Part shown: positions 28,101 to 39,181 of the stretch, one piece after another
Numbering within the stretch: the first letter of the stretch is position 1
How the letters are laid out: every line of letters starts with the position of its first letter
NCBI RefSeq assembly: GCF_032854445.1
Contig: NC_088302.1
Coordinates: forward strand, 52,358,046-52,422,045
Length of the DNA stretch: 64,000 bases
Reading direction: 5' to 3'
Source of the DNA: Liolophura sinensis
Taxonomy: Eukaryota > Mollusca > Polyplacophora > Chitonida > Chitonidae
Notes under the pieces: model-generated
Database searches by the model: none
Told to the model about the DNA's origin: nothing
What the model saw: only the letters and a program-made list of their open reading frames with translations
Made by a program: the position numbers and the translations under genes

Positions 28101-31100
28101 TTTGAAATTCTGATTTCTACTGACAGTACAGGAAAATTAGGACCATATCTCGTAAATTTTGGCTTGTATTTCTTGTCAGTTCCACAGCTTGACCATGTTT
28201 ATTAAGCCCTCCCACACCCTTTTTGTGTTAAAGAGGGTGGGGTGTACAGGCTGATGGAGCTCCTAGAATGTTTCCCCCTATGAAAGCTTCTTGTGTTAGC
28301 ATTAATTATGTAGTGAAGCAGTAATGTGTTTCTTTTTCAGTTTGATTAATTACTCGTCCAGTGTTTCCATTAGCATTGAAAATCAATGAAAAATGAAGGG
28401 GACTTGCCAAATAAGTAAACAAATTTTTCCGAAAAGCTGAACAGTTCACAAGCAATTTGTGATGAAGTTTAATGACTTGTAACTGCATAAGGATGTCATT
28501 TGACTGTACGTAGATCTATTAAGTGAATGAGATCGGATGGCTGTAAGGCAATTGCTGGGCCAAGTTGGCTGTAGAACAGAGCAGAGCCTTTATAAGATGA
28601 TTGATTACATAAAGAGGGGGATGTTATCAGCTAACAGTATAAAAGCATTCCTGGAGCAGCAGCCCTCTGCCATGGAGTGTTAAGCCAGTGTTCACTAAGG
28701 CTGGATTAGGTTGGAGGGAGTGGGGCTGTGTGTGTTAGACAGGGAACCTGTTCAGTTGACTGAACCTCTCACTAGCTCTTGTTTATACATGGATACAGCC
28801 TTATCCCTGTTGTCTGAACTTGGCCCTCAACCTCAGGGAAGAAAGGAATCAATCTGTAGTGCAGTTAAATTGTGATAGATCCATGGGATAGTTTAGAGTG
28901 TTGTGTTAGGGTTTGTCTCGTGTCCTAGGCCCCAAGCATATTGATCCCCCCCCCCCGCTCCCCTCTTTAATCCCTACTCCCTTTTTTTTTATATCTCTGT
29001 ACACCATGAGGTCCTCACTGCTAAAGCCTGAATTCTCCCACAATGTGGTGTTCTATCTTATAATCTATCCATTAACTGTGGCAGAGTAACAGCCTGCTAA
29101 TTGAGAACCAGGAGACATCTGCCTTAAGGTTGAGGGGTTATGAGGTTTGGCGGCAGCCTGGAAAACACCACTCACTCAGTACACAGTATTCTAAATATTG
29201 ATTGGAATACATTGTTATTCATGTGCAAACAGAGATAGGAATCTGCGTAGAGAGATGTGAAAAACAGGGATAATGTTAAGCCACCCATGCCGAAATTTGA
29301 GGATAGAGACTGAATTATCTGGAAGATGTCATGAATTGCAAATCTGACAGCTGAAAAAAACTGACAAAGTATGAAGTGTAGATCAATTTTTCACAATCAG
29401 TAATACATGTAGATGTAATTTTACAGGAATATTGGATTGCTTTTCTGTAAAGAAGGAAAGAAAAAAAAATGACATTTTTACTTCACTGGTATAAGGTTTT
29501 CAAAATGGAACAGCTTAGCATTGTTTTCTTATTAGTGAGTGCTCTAGAAAAATGGGTTCTTTATTTTTCTGCTAGCCCAGAAATAGTCTGTAATCTGTGA
29601 CAAAAACACTTCTTCTGTCAAGTGTGAACAGAGATTAACATTAAAACCAAGCCAGGAAGAAGAAAAACACGCATTCCCTACAATTTCACGCCATTGTTTC
29701 TTTGTTTGATTCAGCGATCTGTATCACGTTGTGTCTTTTTACACAAAGTAATCAGTGTGTGTGTTAATACGTAGAGCTGTCCTCACTAATCTGTTTGAAG
29801 TTCATCGTTTTTGGCCGTGTATGATTTACAGGTAAAGAAATTCTGCAACAGAAAATGCTGATTGCATAAATTTTATTAGCTCATTCTGAAAATAATAGGA
29901 TTTTCACGGTATTGATTTTTGGTGTGTTGGTTTTATGGTATTTCTGTCATTCACACAAATAAAATTTTACTTGTGTTAATGACGGTTTTTGTCTGTTGAT
30001 CAATTTCTGACTTAAAAATGTGTAGCTGGATACTCTTCACCCACAAACCTGACTGCCACAGTGCATGTGATTGTTCTTGACTACCTTATAAAATGCCAGT
30101 GTAATAGATAATCCAAGTTCATGAATTGTTTTGAAATATGTGTATATATGTCTTTACCAAGACGTTAAAGTGTAAAGTATAGTTGGTGGATAGCCCAGAC
30201 CTATTTTCTTTGTGACACAGGTGTTCTGGTGATTAATGTTACCTGGAGGGGAAAGACGTATGTAGGCACACTTTTGGACGCTACACGCCATGACTGGGCA
30301 CCACCACGGTAAGCTCTCTTCTTCTGTCATTTATTATATTCATCTGGTTTCAGAGTGAAGCAGTTGAGGGGGGCGAGGGGGGGTAATCTTGTCTAAATGG
30401 GACAGTGGTATCTTTTTGCCGTTTTTTTTCTCTGAATATTTGCTCTTTATGGCATTTGAACTGAGAAGTGGAATTTCTAGAGTGAAAGTGCCTGAGAATG
30501 GTGATAGCAGGGTGACTCCTTATTGAAATTCTCACAGATATATAATATGTAGCTGGTCCTAGTTCCTAGTATTGGTCACTAGAGGAGGTTGTGTGAGCTC
30601 AAACCTTGGGGATCTCCCAGCATATGGCTTGGATTAAGTCTCCCTGTGGAAATTGGGCTTCATTAAGCAAATTGCTCATCTGATTTGTTTTCAGGGCACT
30701 CCAATGCTTGATCTCTATTCCAGACGCAGCTCAAACCTTCAATGTGTGCTCTTTTTTAGGTTGTAATTGTTTTAACAGCACCATTGTGTAATTTTGGAAA
30801 GGTCTGAAGCTCTTTAATAGGCTGAACATGGTAGCTGTATTTGAAAGCACGCTTGAACTCTGACAGAGCTGGCCACAATACTGAACATTCCCTACTCGGT
30901 GCGTGTATGGCGACAGACAGGCTGTAATTTTCTGACAGGAACTATTATAAGCTGGCCGTGTCAATAATTCAGATGGAACTCTAAAGCCAAACCATGCATT
31001 ACAGCTTGCTGGTTGTGCCTAGCCTTAGCTCGGCCAGAGAGCTCTTTGTTAGCCAAGACGACAGGATAGCTGATTTCTCTTGAGAGGGGGCTTTGACTCC

Positions 31101-34100
31101 AACTCGCCCACATTCATCATTGTAATATCTTGTATCGATTAGGCCACCAAGCCAGTCTTTCGCACCCTTATTACCAATTAAGAGAGGATGGTACCTTTTC
31201 TAAAACATCCCCAGCCAGATTAATCTTGTTTGACATGGCTACAGATGTCAGGTTTGCCGTTGGGATGAAATAAATACCCAGCTATCTCCCTTAACCCCAG
31301 CCATACCACTGACATAACATAAGTCTACTACTCTCCTCTTTCACAGATTACAAAATTTGGGTCTAGCTTGAACAAGCTAGGCAGGCTTTTTATCCCCCTA
31401 TTTAGAAGTTAACTGAGACTGCTGATTTAGCTGGATTGTATACCCCATGGGACTGGTGTGTTGGGAGAGCAAGGTAATGAAGGGCCCAGACCAGAAAAAA
31501 GGATGGCTCTTTTCCATAGCCGTACCCTTTTGTTGTAGTAGTAGCAGGGGTTGTTGCAGACTCTATGGTCACGGGTGATGAATAAACCATGTAGCTCTCA
31601 TTAGCCCAGTGGCTTGTGTCTCATAAATAACAGCCTTTCTGGCACAGATAATTACGAGGAGAGTGAGTGCTTTTACCAGGCAAACAGAAACTGGCCCCGA
31701 GCTTTGAGCTCTCAGAAATATGTGGCTGGATAGTTGGCTTATGAGAAGGGCTAAGCTCTCTGAAATGCCGCCCCAGCTGTGTGGTGTGCACCTACCATCT
31801 CCCTTTCCTCCAGACATAATGTGAAAGTGGATTTAGCTGGAAGGCATTCTGGAGAAGTGAGTTAGTCAGAACTGGCTTGGTCTGATCTCCTCAGGTTTTA
31901 CACCAGGCTGCCTTCTCAACATAGATGGGTTGTGTTTCAGTGTATTTGTTTTGGAGGTGTTGGGCAGGCATGCTTTTAGGCTTTAAAGAACAGTCCTAGA
32001 CTCCCCTTCTCGCCTGCACAAAGCAAAGCCAGTTGATTCAGGGTAACAAAACACCAGGCTATACATGTTAATACAGCTAGGTTGGTTAAGTATCCTGGGG
32101 CCCTTCAATGCACCCCTGGGCAAGGGATAATGGGGCGTAGGGGGTGCAGGAAGTCTGCCTTGCATGTTTCTCATCTGCCTCTGTACCTGTCTGACAGGCA
32201 CCCTGGTCTAGTTTGGAGGTTAATTTTGTTGTTATCAGCCTTAAGCTTAATGGCTATTTGATTAAATGGGCCTTTTGTCCTGGGTGACAGTCAATAAGCC
32301 TTTTGTCACTGAAGGCTTTGTCATGATGGTGTGGAAGTGAAAGACTTAAGCCTAGACCAGGAGAACTTGAGCAGTACTGGGACAGAGGGACTGATGGCAT
32401 AAATAAAGCTGGCTGTCCCTCTCAGTATCACCACATTCACCCTGCCTCATGTCCTTAACCTTGAGTCTGATTATCTGGTAACTTGTTACCCTGACACTCT
32501 GGCATATGTGAATGTGTAATACCCCACAGGGTTGTAATTTGCATCTGTTCTGGACGGATGCGATCAGGGCTGTGAAGGTACTAGCAGATCATATTCAACC
32601 TCTATACCTGCTTATTAGCTCAGTCATAAAAATTTACTTGTAATTAAAAATTTCTTCATGGGTTTGATACAGCTAGTAAATAAGTTTTGAGGAGTCATTT
32701 CTGCAAATTTAATCTGACATCTGTCTTGATAATGTTCTACAAGTATGATGATGATGATGATAATTTTTAACATATCAGATGAAATGCGAAACAGGAAGTT
32801 TAAAGTCCTCTCACATTAGGCCCTAATTGCATCTTGCCGAATCTCCAGCACAGGGACTACATGTAGTTGTTCTTGTTAGGTTTAGGTAGGAATGTTACCT
32901 ACTTACCACATGTTGTGTAGCATTGATATCGATAACTAATAATAGTCCCTGAATCAGAGGTAGGCCCTAGTAAAAATAATATATGCCATGTGGTGAAACA
33001 TTTAGCCTAAGATATTTCATTCAAAATTGATTGCCTCAGATTTTATCATACATGTATTTGCCTTGCTGCTGTAAAAGGGAAATATTCCTGAGTAGGACTT
33101 AAAACACCAATCAAATAATTGAAATGAAATGCAAATGTTCACTGTAGGCATACAAGAGGCCCCTTCACTGTTGGCTTGCTTATGGTTTGCAGCTTAACAC
33201 TGTTTGCTCTGATTTAGGCAAACAGTATCTTGGGATTATAAAGTAATCATTGTTAATTAGATTAGTATCAATGGGTTGTGGATCTGTGATGCCTCTGATC
33301 AATTGGGAGTAAATGTATAGGCGTTTTATTTGATGTTTTTCAACATGCCATTAAATTTAATTGACATTTCATGATTAAATATTTGAACATTAAACACCTA
33401 GAAGCCAGTGTTATCATTTGTCTATGGCTCCAGGCTGATGTTGCTCTGAAGTTGTTTGCCTGAAATTCCTTGTGTTTGTTTATTACCAGACTGACGTCTG
33501 ATTCTCCTGTAAGTGACTTGGAAGTGCGAACACCCAAAGGACGTGGGAAGCGAGGCAGAGGTGGTGGAACGCCTGTCAATGATCGAACCGTTGGTGCAAA
33601 TGAAGCTAGGAAATTAAGAAAAGGACGAAGAACTAGCAATGCCAATGGATTTCAAGCCCCACCAAGTCCCGCCAAATCTGATGTTGGAACAGGGGCTAAG
33701 CGGAAAGGCCGACCACCGGAGCTGGATCTAGCCAGTATTACAGAAGGTGTGAAGCCACCCAAAAGAAGTCGCTCCAGCTCCAGAGGTGCACCTAATGTAG
33801 AGAGCCCTTCTTCAATCTTGATTGAATGCCCAGAACCGAATTGTAATAAAAAATACAAGCACATCAATGGTTTGAGGTATCATCAGACTCATGCTCATCA
33901 AAATATTAGCCCAGTGGCGGAGCTGGAGGCTGAGGACACTAAGTCTGGTGATGCAGAATCTGTGAAGGATGGTGAAAGTGTTGAACTGGCAAAGGATTCA
34001 AAGTCAAATTCAAGTGCAAAAGGAAACAAGGACAGTGAAACTGGATCTAAGAAAAGTGACAAGTGCTCTAATAAATCTGAGAATAGTGGTGAAGGTGGTC

Positions 34101-37100
34101 AGGATGAGGGTTCAGTCTCTACCAGACAGTCCAAGTCTGCTGAGGCCACTTCTGGCTCTCACAAATCAGATACTGCATCAAAGAAAAAAGAAACGACAGT
34201 ATCTACTTCCTCATCGGGGTTTTGTAATACCTCTCCAAAGACCAGTGTTTCATCACAAATTTATCAATTAGCAGCAGCTCCAATTGGCTGCTTAGGAGGT
34301 GCTGCATCTCTTCCCCAAGCATCTGGTTCTAGTGCTACAGTAACCACTGCCGTCAGTCAGTCTCCCACAAGTTCAGTATCTTCAGTTTCGAACACATCAG
34401 GCAGCATGTCAACAACAACAACTCATTCTGACTCAGTTAAGTCAGAAACTGGGAAGGACTCTGAGAAACAAAGTAAAGGAGAAAAGGGAGACAAGTCGAA
34501 ATCAAAGACTTCAACACGTCCCATCATGCCCGCACCATCTCCTCAAATGATTGCATTGTCATCCAATGTCCCAGTTAGTCATTCCAGTTTAAACCCTGTT
34601 TCCACCCATGCTCAGATGTCGCCTTCACTGAAACCCATTCAACCCAAACCTACAATAATGGGCGAGCCATCCAGTGTTAACCCATCATTGATGGGGTTAA
34701 AAGACAAGAAGACAAAAACTAAAAAGAAGAGTAGCAAAGACAAGGAAAGAGAGCCAGGAAAGCCAGCTTCAAAGGATGGCAGTGTGAAGGATGATTCTGT
34801 GAAATGTGAACGATCAGGTGTTATAAAATCAGTTTCTTCCCCTATCAGGACAAGTGATGGTTCAAAGAAGGATGCTTCACTGGCAGAGACTTCCAAGCTC
34901 ATTGCTGAAGCCCAGCGCTCTGTAGCATCATGTGGTATGATAGGTTCACAGCTGTCTCCAAATTTAATGGAAGCCTCTCCTCATGGGACCAGAATTCCTC
35001 AGACTGGAAACAGAGACATTAGTAAAGCAGGTTCGCCCCTTCAGGTGAACACCCCTGATCGCAAGAGCCCTGTGAACGATGATGTTCAAAGCCCTGCGTA
35101 TTCTGACATTTCTGATGCCAACGACAGTGCTTCGTTAGGGAGTACTGAGGAAGTGCCTGAAAAACCAAAACGTGCTGAAAACGAGGGCAAGAAAGATGAT
35201 AAAGGCCAAACCCAAAGATCTCAACCTTCGTCAGAAAATCCAGGTATGTCCCAGTTTGGGATGTACTCCTACTATGGGCAGCATCAGTCCCCATATATGA
35301 TGCCTCACANNNNNNNNNNNNNNNNNNNNNNNNNNNNNNNNNNNNNNNNNNNNNNNNNNNNNNNNNNNNNNNNNNNNNNNNNNNNNNNNNNNNNNNNNNN
35401 NNNNNNNNNNNNNNNNNNNNNNNNNNNNNNNNNNNNNNNNNNNNNNNNNNNNNNNNNNNNNNNNNNNNNNNNNNNNNNNNNNNNNNNNNNNNNNNNNNNN
35501 NNNNNNNNNCATATATGATGCCTCACAATTTGTCACAGAGTAGTCAAAAGGGTCCACGTCTTCCAGAGAAGAGAATGACATGAAGGCGGCCAGAGATGGG
35601 GATGGTATCAAAAGGAAGCAGACTCATTAGCTGAGGCCTCTGAAGAAAATAAACCAAAGATACAACAACAAGAGGTAGGACCTCCTGGAAGACAGCAGAT
35701 GACTCCTCAACAAATGCAGGAGTATCAAGTGCAGCAGCAGAAGTGGTTGCAGCAAATGTACGCTTTGCAAACCATTCCTCCTCAATACCAGTATTTAGCG
35801 GCTTACGGTTATGGTGTTGACCCAGCCTATCACATGCATCTTATGGGTACAGACCCTCATTACAGGCAGCATAATGAGAAAATGATGGAGGAGCAGAAAC
35901 GAGCTCATGAGGAGCGTTTCAAGGCTGAAGAAAGGGAACACGGAAAAGATGGAACGAGACGATCAGGGACTGAGGAAGGACGGGACTTAAGCACGCCTTC
36001 CAAATATGGTCAAATTTCTTCGTCCAAATCTTCAGATAGACCCACAGATCTGAGGAGACCAACGGCCACAGCTGTGCACCCGGATAGTGTTGCCAGAGAA
36101 CAAAGTTTACGGGATAAACGAATGGAAAACCATCAGATCATTAAAGAAAACATTGAGCTGAAGCCACAGATGGATAAAGAAAAGGCCAAGCAGGAATATG
36201 AAGCCACATACAGAATGCATGATAAGCATGAAGATGATTTGAGACGCTATTACATGATGCAACAAAATTTAGCTTTGCAGCAGAGAATTGGTGATGGCCG
36301 CAAAATTGATCCTTCTGGTAAACCATCTGAGTCCTCGCCAGCCAAATCCAGCTCTGGAGAGAAACATGGCCAGGATGGTAAATCTCACACAGTTGGATCA
36401 GACCATGCAGGCGACACACCTAAAAGAGAGGCAACAGATTCTAAATCGAGGGACAGCAGTTCAGGGAAAAACCCTTCCGATCCTTCTAAGTTTTCGGAAG
36501 ACAAGTTTAGAAGTGAGAAACCTAGGACTGATGATCCCAGGAATCCACGAATAGGTTACGCAGGCTCTGCTCGTGGGAGCCCTGCCACATCAGCCACAAC
36601 TCCAACATCCAACGCCCAATCTCAGGCCTCTTATGCATCTTACATTTCCTACCCATACATGCAGTCTCCCTATGGACATCAGATTCCGTTTGATCCTAAT
36701 CATCCAATGTACAGAGGAATCAATCCGGTGATAGGTTATGCTAATCCTACATATCTCCATCCATCTCAGCTAGGTTATAGAAGTGGTCAAGGAGAGGTGG
36801 ACGAAAAGGCCAAGGCTAGTTTAGTAAGTGCAAGTTCCCCGAGCCCCAAGGTGGGACCTTCAATGAATCCAGACTCGGATCCCAAAGCTGTAGAACTGTT
36901 ACAGCACCACGCATCAACAGTATTACCCGGGCACAAAATACATGAACTGCAAGAAAAGGGACGTTCTAGTTCCCGTAGTTCGCCCATGTCAAAGACGACA
37001 GATCCCGCATCAACCGCTTCACCGCTTGAAAAACACAGAGAAGCAACAACAAAGTCCCCACCTACTCAGCGTCATGTGCACACCCACCATCATACCCACG

Positions 37101-39181
37101 TCGTTGGAGGATTCCCCCCCATGTATGGGACTTATGGTGGTAAGTCGATGACATAATATCAATTTTTTTTCTATTAATTGTTTGCAAGTCCAAATTTGCA
37201 TCATAATTCCAAAAAGCAGCATTTGTAGTTTTAAAGGAGCAATTGTCATATTCAGCTAGACAATAAGTATTCTGATGTGCAGGAGGCCCGCTATTATCAC
37301 AAGTTATGTGAAGCCCTTCTCCACTCTCTCGTATACAGCTATTGATCATTTAAGCCGAATTTCCTCAGTGATATACTATTTATACTGCAGGTGTAGTCTA
37401 GGTAAAGTATTATCTGATACAAGCTTTAGTCTGTGTGTAATCAGTATACTATTGTGCGTTGGGACGTGTTCAGTCTCTGTAAGGTACGTATGGGTCAGGG
37501 TATTAAGCAGGAAAATCGAAGCGTGAAGATTGTAGGTTAAGAAAGCCGATCTGCCATATTGGCTTTATCGGGGCATAAAAGATGTGTAATTTTCTCCTTG
37601 TAATTCAGTTCTCAGAAAGTACTTTGCCGATTATGGTTGTATGCTGTGAGCCAGGACTCTTGGTTTACACAATTAGGCCGTTGGATTTTATAAGTCCATT
37701 TGTCTGGGGTTCATTAATTACACCATGTATGCTTTTCTGCCTAATCCTCGGGGATCTGTGTGATGGAAGAGCGCATTGATCTTGTGAAAGCTCCAGGGCC
37801 TGGAACAGTTATGCCAAAGGTCATTGTCTGCAGAGGCAGAATCAGGCTGTGATCGCTGATACTGTCCCCGGCTGAAACAGGGAATCCTCTTTGTAGTGCC
37901 TGTTTTGCTGGTGCCAATCCGGCTTTCCCTTAGTGACTTTGTCCCCTCCTTAAAATCTTGTAGATTTGATAGAGTGTGAGAATTTACCGGGTTGCCATCT
38001 CCTAAACTCTAGAGACCAAACATCAGTCTCTGACCTGGCTTAGAATTGTTTTAGTACCAGTTCTCATACCAACCAGACAGACTGGGGTCTTAAGGTAAAG
38101 GAGTAGCTGGTTGATTGCACTTATTGACAGAGCCTGAAGAGTGTAGCTTGTCTCCCTGAAAAGGCCTCTCTCCACTGATTGAGGACCACTCTGATGTATT
38201 CATGCTATGTTGCTGGCCATATTAAGCTTGCACACAAATGAAGGACGCTTTACTGCTACCTTTCCCTCTTGGGATCGGGTTCAGCCAGATGCTGTATTCC
38301 CATAAAATCGATCTTGAAGAAAATTGTTTCCTGGGGAAATCTGGAGAGAATAATCCATTAGCAAAGATCCAAGAGAAAAATCCATTTCTTCAGTGAACAC
38401 GTTGCTGAGTCTGATGTGATTGGGTTGCCTGGCCGAATGCTGGCAGCTCTTCGAGGGAAATTGCTTTCTTGTTTAACTGATTATCGAAATCAAGCTGTAA
38501 CGTAGTGTTAAGAAGTCGAGATGGTATTACCTTAAGGTTATCAGCATTCACTACATTTCCACGAGCCAAAAAAAGAATGTCTTCGAAACACGAAGCTACT
38601 TTACAGAGAAATTATTCATCTGTCTTCGTAGAATCACAGCAGGTAGTGCAATTAATATTCTGGATCATGGATAATCACCATTCCAGCCAAATTTACAAGC
38701 ATTAATTATACGTGCAGCCTGTTAATGGGTGTTAAAGGGACTGGAACATGTTAAATGAATGGAGTTAGTTAGAGTGAGTTCATTAGACTCGTACACTTTT
38801 GTTTTTTCCAGTGTATGTGTTATTGCATTATTTAGTGTTTAATGTGGTATGTCTTCTTTTGCCAAGGTATTACATCAAACTTGTTCATTTAAGTGATGAG
38901 GAATTGCGCCTTTGCCCTGTTTTATAACTTATGCTGACAGGATAAATAGAGTCTGAAAGTTCATTTTGTTTTTTGTTTGTTTTGTTCCAGCCCCAATTAT
39001 TGGTCAACAGTCCAGCACACCATCATCCCCAGGGTCTGGGTCTCCCTCAGCTGTAGCAGCTACCCAGGGATCCCACATCAATACCCCACTAAGTGAGACA
39101 GGGATCTGGCTACGGACAAAGGCAGGAAAACCCTCTCAACAGCTGCTGGCTCATGTTGTGAAAGGTTGTGTCAAACTGTGA
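24239..39181 (+). CDS. ZNF608/609 (sbb): ZNF608/ZNF609 (scribbler/brakeless) homologue, whole gene, five coding exons
   Basis: Join: 24239-25138, 27618-27780, 30221-30308, 33490-37139, 38991-39181. All four introns are GT-AG and keep frame (phases 0, 1, 2, 1). With the unmerged overlap removed and two missing bases allowed for in exon 4, the total is 4776 nt, about 1591 residues; as I remember them, the human proteins are about 1400-1500. Shared family blocks in order: cysteine block [20 protein letters not shown] (331-350), [18 protein letters not shown] (366-383), basic KRKGRPP (about 454-460), one C2H2 finger (497-520), [14 protein letters not shown] (about 764-777), SPAYSDISD (about 918), [14 protein letters not shown] (about 1190), a Tyr-rich segment (about 1360-1400) and a His-rich [11 protein letters not shown]. 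Family knowledge: nuclear transcriptional regulators; fly scribbler/brakeless acts as a co-repressor, and vertebrate ZNF609 is linked to the cohesin loader and Integrator. The role here is inferred from homology. The N-terminal acidic motif of the vertebrate proteins is not seen. Confidence 0.93.
25139..27617 (+). other. Intron 1 (2479 bp, phase 0)
   Basis: Bounded by GTAATG and TTATAAG. Content is AT-rich with no second gene visible. A degenerate tandem repeat lies at 27195-27480, about 140 bases before exon 2. The stretch at 25.2-25.5 kb is less AT-rich than the rest. Confidence 0.85.
27195..27480 (+). repeat. Degenerate ~46-54 bp tandem repeat in intron 1
   Basis: About six diverged copies of a unit carrying CACTAACCTGGCTGAGATA followed by ACAAAGTGTTATTTTGGA. 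Unit length drifts because a CATGTAGGA-type insert is present in only some copies. It ends shortly before exon 2. Confidence 0.85.
27618..27780 (+). CDS. ZNF608/609 (sbb): ZNF608/609 coding exon 2 (cysteine block)
   Basis: Acceptor TTATAAG|GTTGAG and donor AAAATG|GTAAGT; 163 nt, entering in phase 0 and leaving in phase 1. It encodes residues 301-354, with [19 protein letters not shown] leading into [12 protein letters not shown]. This is among the most conserved segments of the ZNF608/ZNF609/scribbler family and anchors the identification. In vertebrate ZNF608 the matching segment is preceded by an RTRSVGVNTC motif; here the counterpart is the shorter [12 protein letters not shown]. The codon for Gly355 is split across intron 2. 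Confidence 0.97.
27781..30220 (+). other. Intron 2 (2440 bp, phase 1)
   Basis: Bounded by GTAAGTCC and GTGACACAG. No open frame of note. It contains a C-run (near 28947) and otherwise AT-rich unique sequence. I see no repeat array. Confidence 0.88.
30221..30308 (+). CDS. ZNF608/609 (sbb): ZNF608/609 coding exon 3 ([12 protein letters not shown] block)
   Basis: A small 88-nt exon between GACACAG|GTGTTC and CCACG|GTAAGC, entering in phase 1 and leaving in phase 2. It reads [20 protein letters not shown] and then TRHDWAPP, with Arg384 split across the next intron. The block is nearly invariant in the family, where it follows the [11 protein letters not shown] segment directly, so the splice joining exons 2 and 3 is well supported. 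It contains no stop and is too short to stand out as an ORF by itself. Confidence 0.97.
30309..33489 (+). other. Intron 3 (3181 bp, phase 2), possible regulatory blocks
   Basis: Bounded by GTAAGCTC and TATTACCAG. The stretch from about 30.55 to 32.55 kb is mixed-composition, repeat-poor DNA with TTAAT/ATTAA homeodomain-type words, unlike the AT-rich remainder. A short (TGA)n lies near 32745-32760. A dispersed-repeat tail lies at 33073-33116. Confidence 0.85.
33073..33116 (+). repeat. Degenerate copy of a dispersed-repeat 3' tail
   Basis: Contains AATATTCCTGAGTAGGACTT followed by AAAACACCAATCAAATAA, matching the core of the copy at 49712-49768 (GAGTACGGCGTAAAACATCA). I recall this tail from molluscan SINE-like repeats. 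No 5' body was recognised. Confidence 0.6.
33490..37139 (+). CDS. ZNF608/609 (sbb): ZNF608/609 coding exon 4 (large; contains gap and two frame breaks)
   Basis: Acceptor TATTACCAG|ACTGAC, donor TATGGTG|GTAAGT (phase 1 out). It encodes the basic [10 protein letters not shown] region, [11 protein letters not shown] (AT-hook-like), the zinc finger, long Ser/Thr/Lys-rich low-complexity tracts, [22 protein letters not shown], Tyr- and Gln-rich stretches ([20 protein letters not shown]), [14 protein letters not shown], the [20 protein letters not shown] region and [11 protein letters not shown]. The 200-N run at 35310-35509 and two one-base breaks (about 35546-35552 and 35609-35618) split the frame. 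Protein-like sequence in all three successive frames, joined in family order, indicates one intact exon. The ATG at 35699 is internal, not a start. Translation reads into the intron after the donor and stops at 37155. Confidence 0.93.
33827..33898 (+). other. C2H2-type zinc finger within exon 4
   Basis: Residues about 497-520 read [20 protein letters not shown] followed by THAH. Ligands are Cys497, Cys502, His515 and either His518 or His520, giving C-x4-C-x12-H-x2/4-H. This is the single finger that gives ZNF608 and ZNF609 their names, and the sequence is almost identical to the vertebrate one. Confidence 0.95.
35310..35509. other. Assembly gap (200 N) over an unmerged 18-bp overlap
   Basis: Exactly 200 N. 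The left contig ends with CATATATGATGCCTCACA (35292-35309) and the right contig begins with the same 18 bases (35510-35527). Suffix-equals-prefix identity means the contigs very likely overlap and no sequence is missing. Confidence 0.9.
37140..38990 (+). other. Intron 4 (1851 bp, phase 1)
   Basis: Bounded by GTAAGTCG and TTTGTTCCAG. Repeat-poor. The stretch from about 37.57 to 38.70 kb has TTAATTA words and mixed composition, as in intron 3, and could hold conserved regulatory DNA. No open frame is supported. Confidence 0.88.
38991..39181 (+). CDS. ZNF608/609 (sbb): ZNF608/609 last coding exon
   Basis: Acceptor TTTGTTCCAG|CCCCAA; the split Ala codon restores the frame. It encodes about 62 residues: [20 protein letters not shown], then a Ser/Ala-rich run, then [20 protein letters not shown] and a short basic end at VKL, with TGA at 39179-39181. 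The Ser/Pro-rich start fits the family C-terminus; I cannot place the last 30 residues in a known motif. A GTGAGA inside the exon (GT at 39093-39094) could act as an alternative donor to a further exon. Confidence 0.85.

Noticed and set aside
35699..37156. Separate gene starting at ATG 35699
   Set aside because: It is the second half of exon 4; upstream codons continue in the same frame and the content matches the family C-terminal half.
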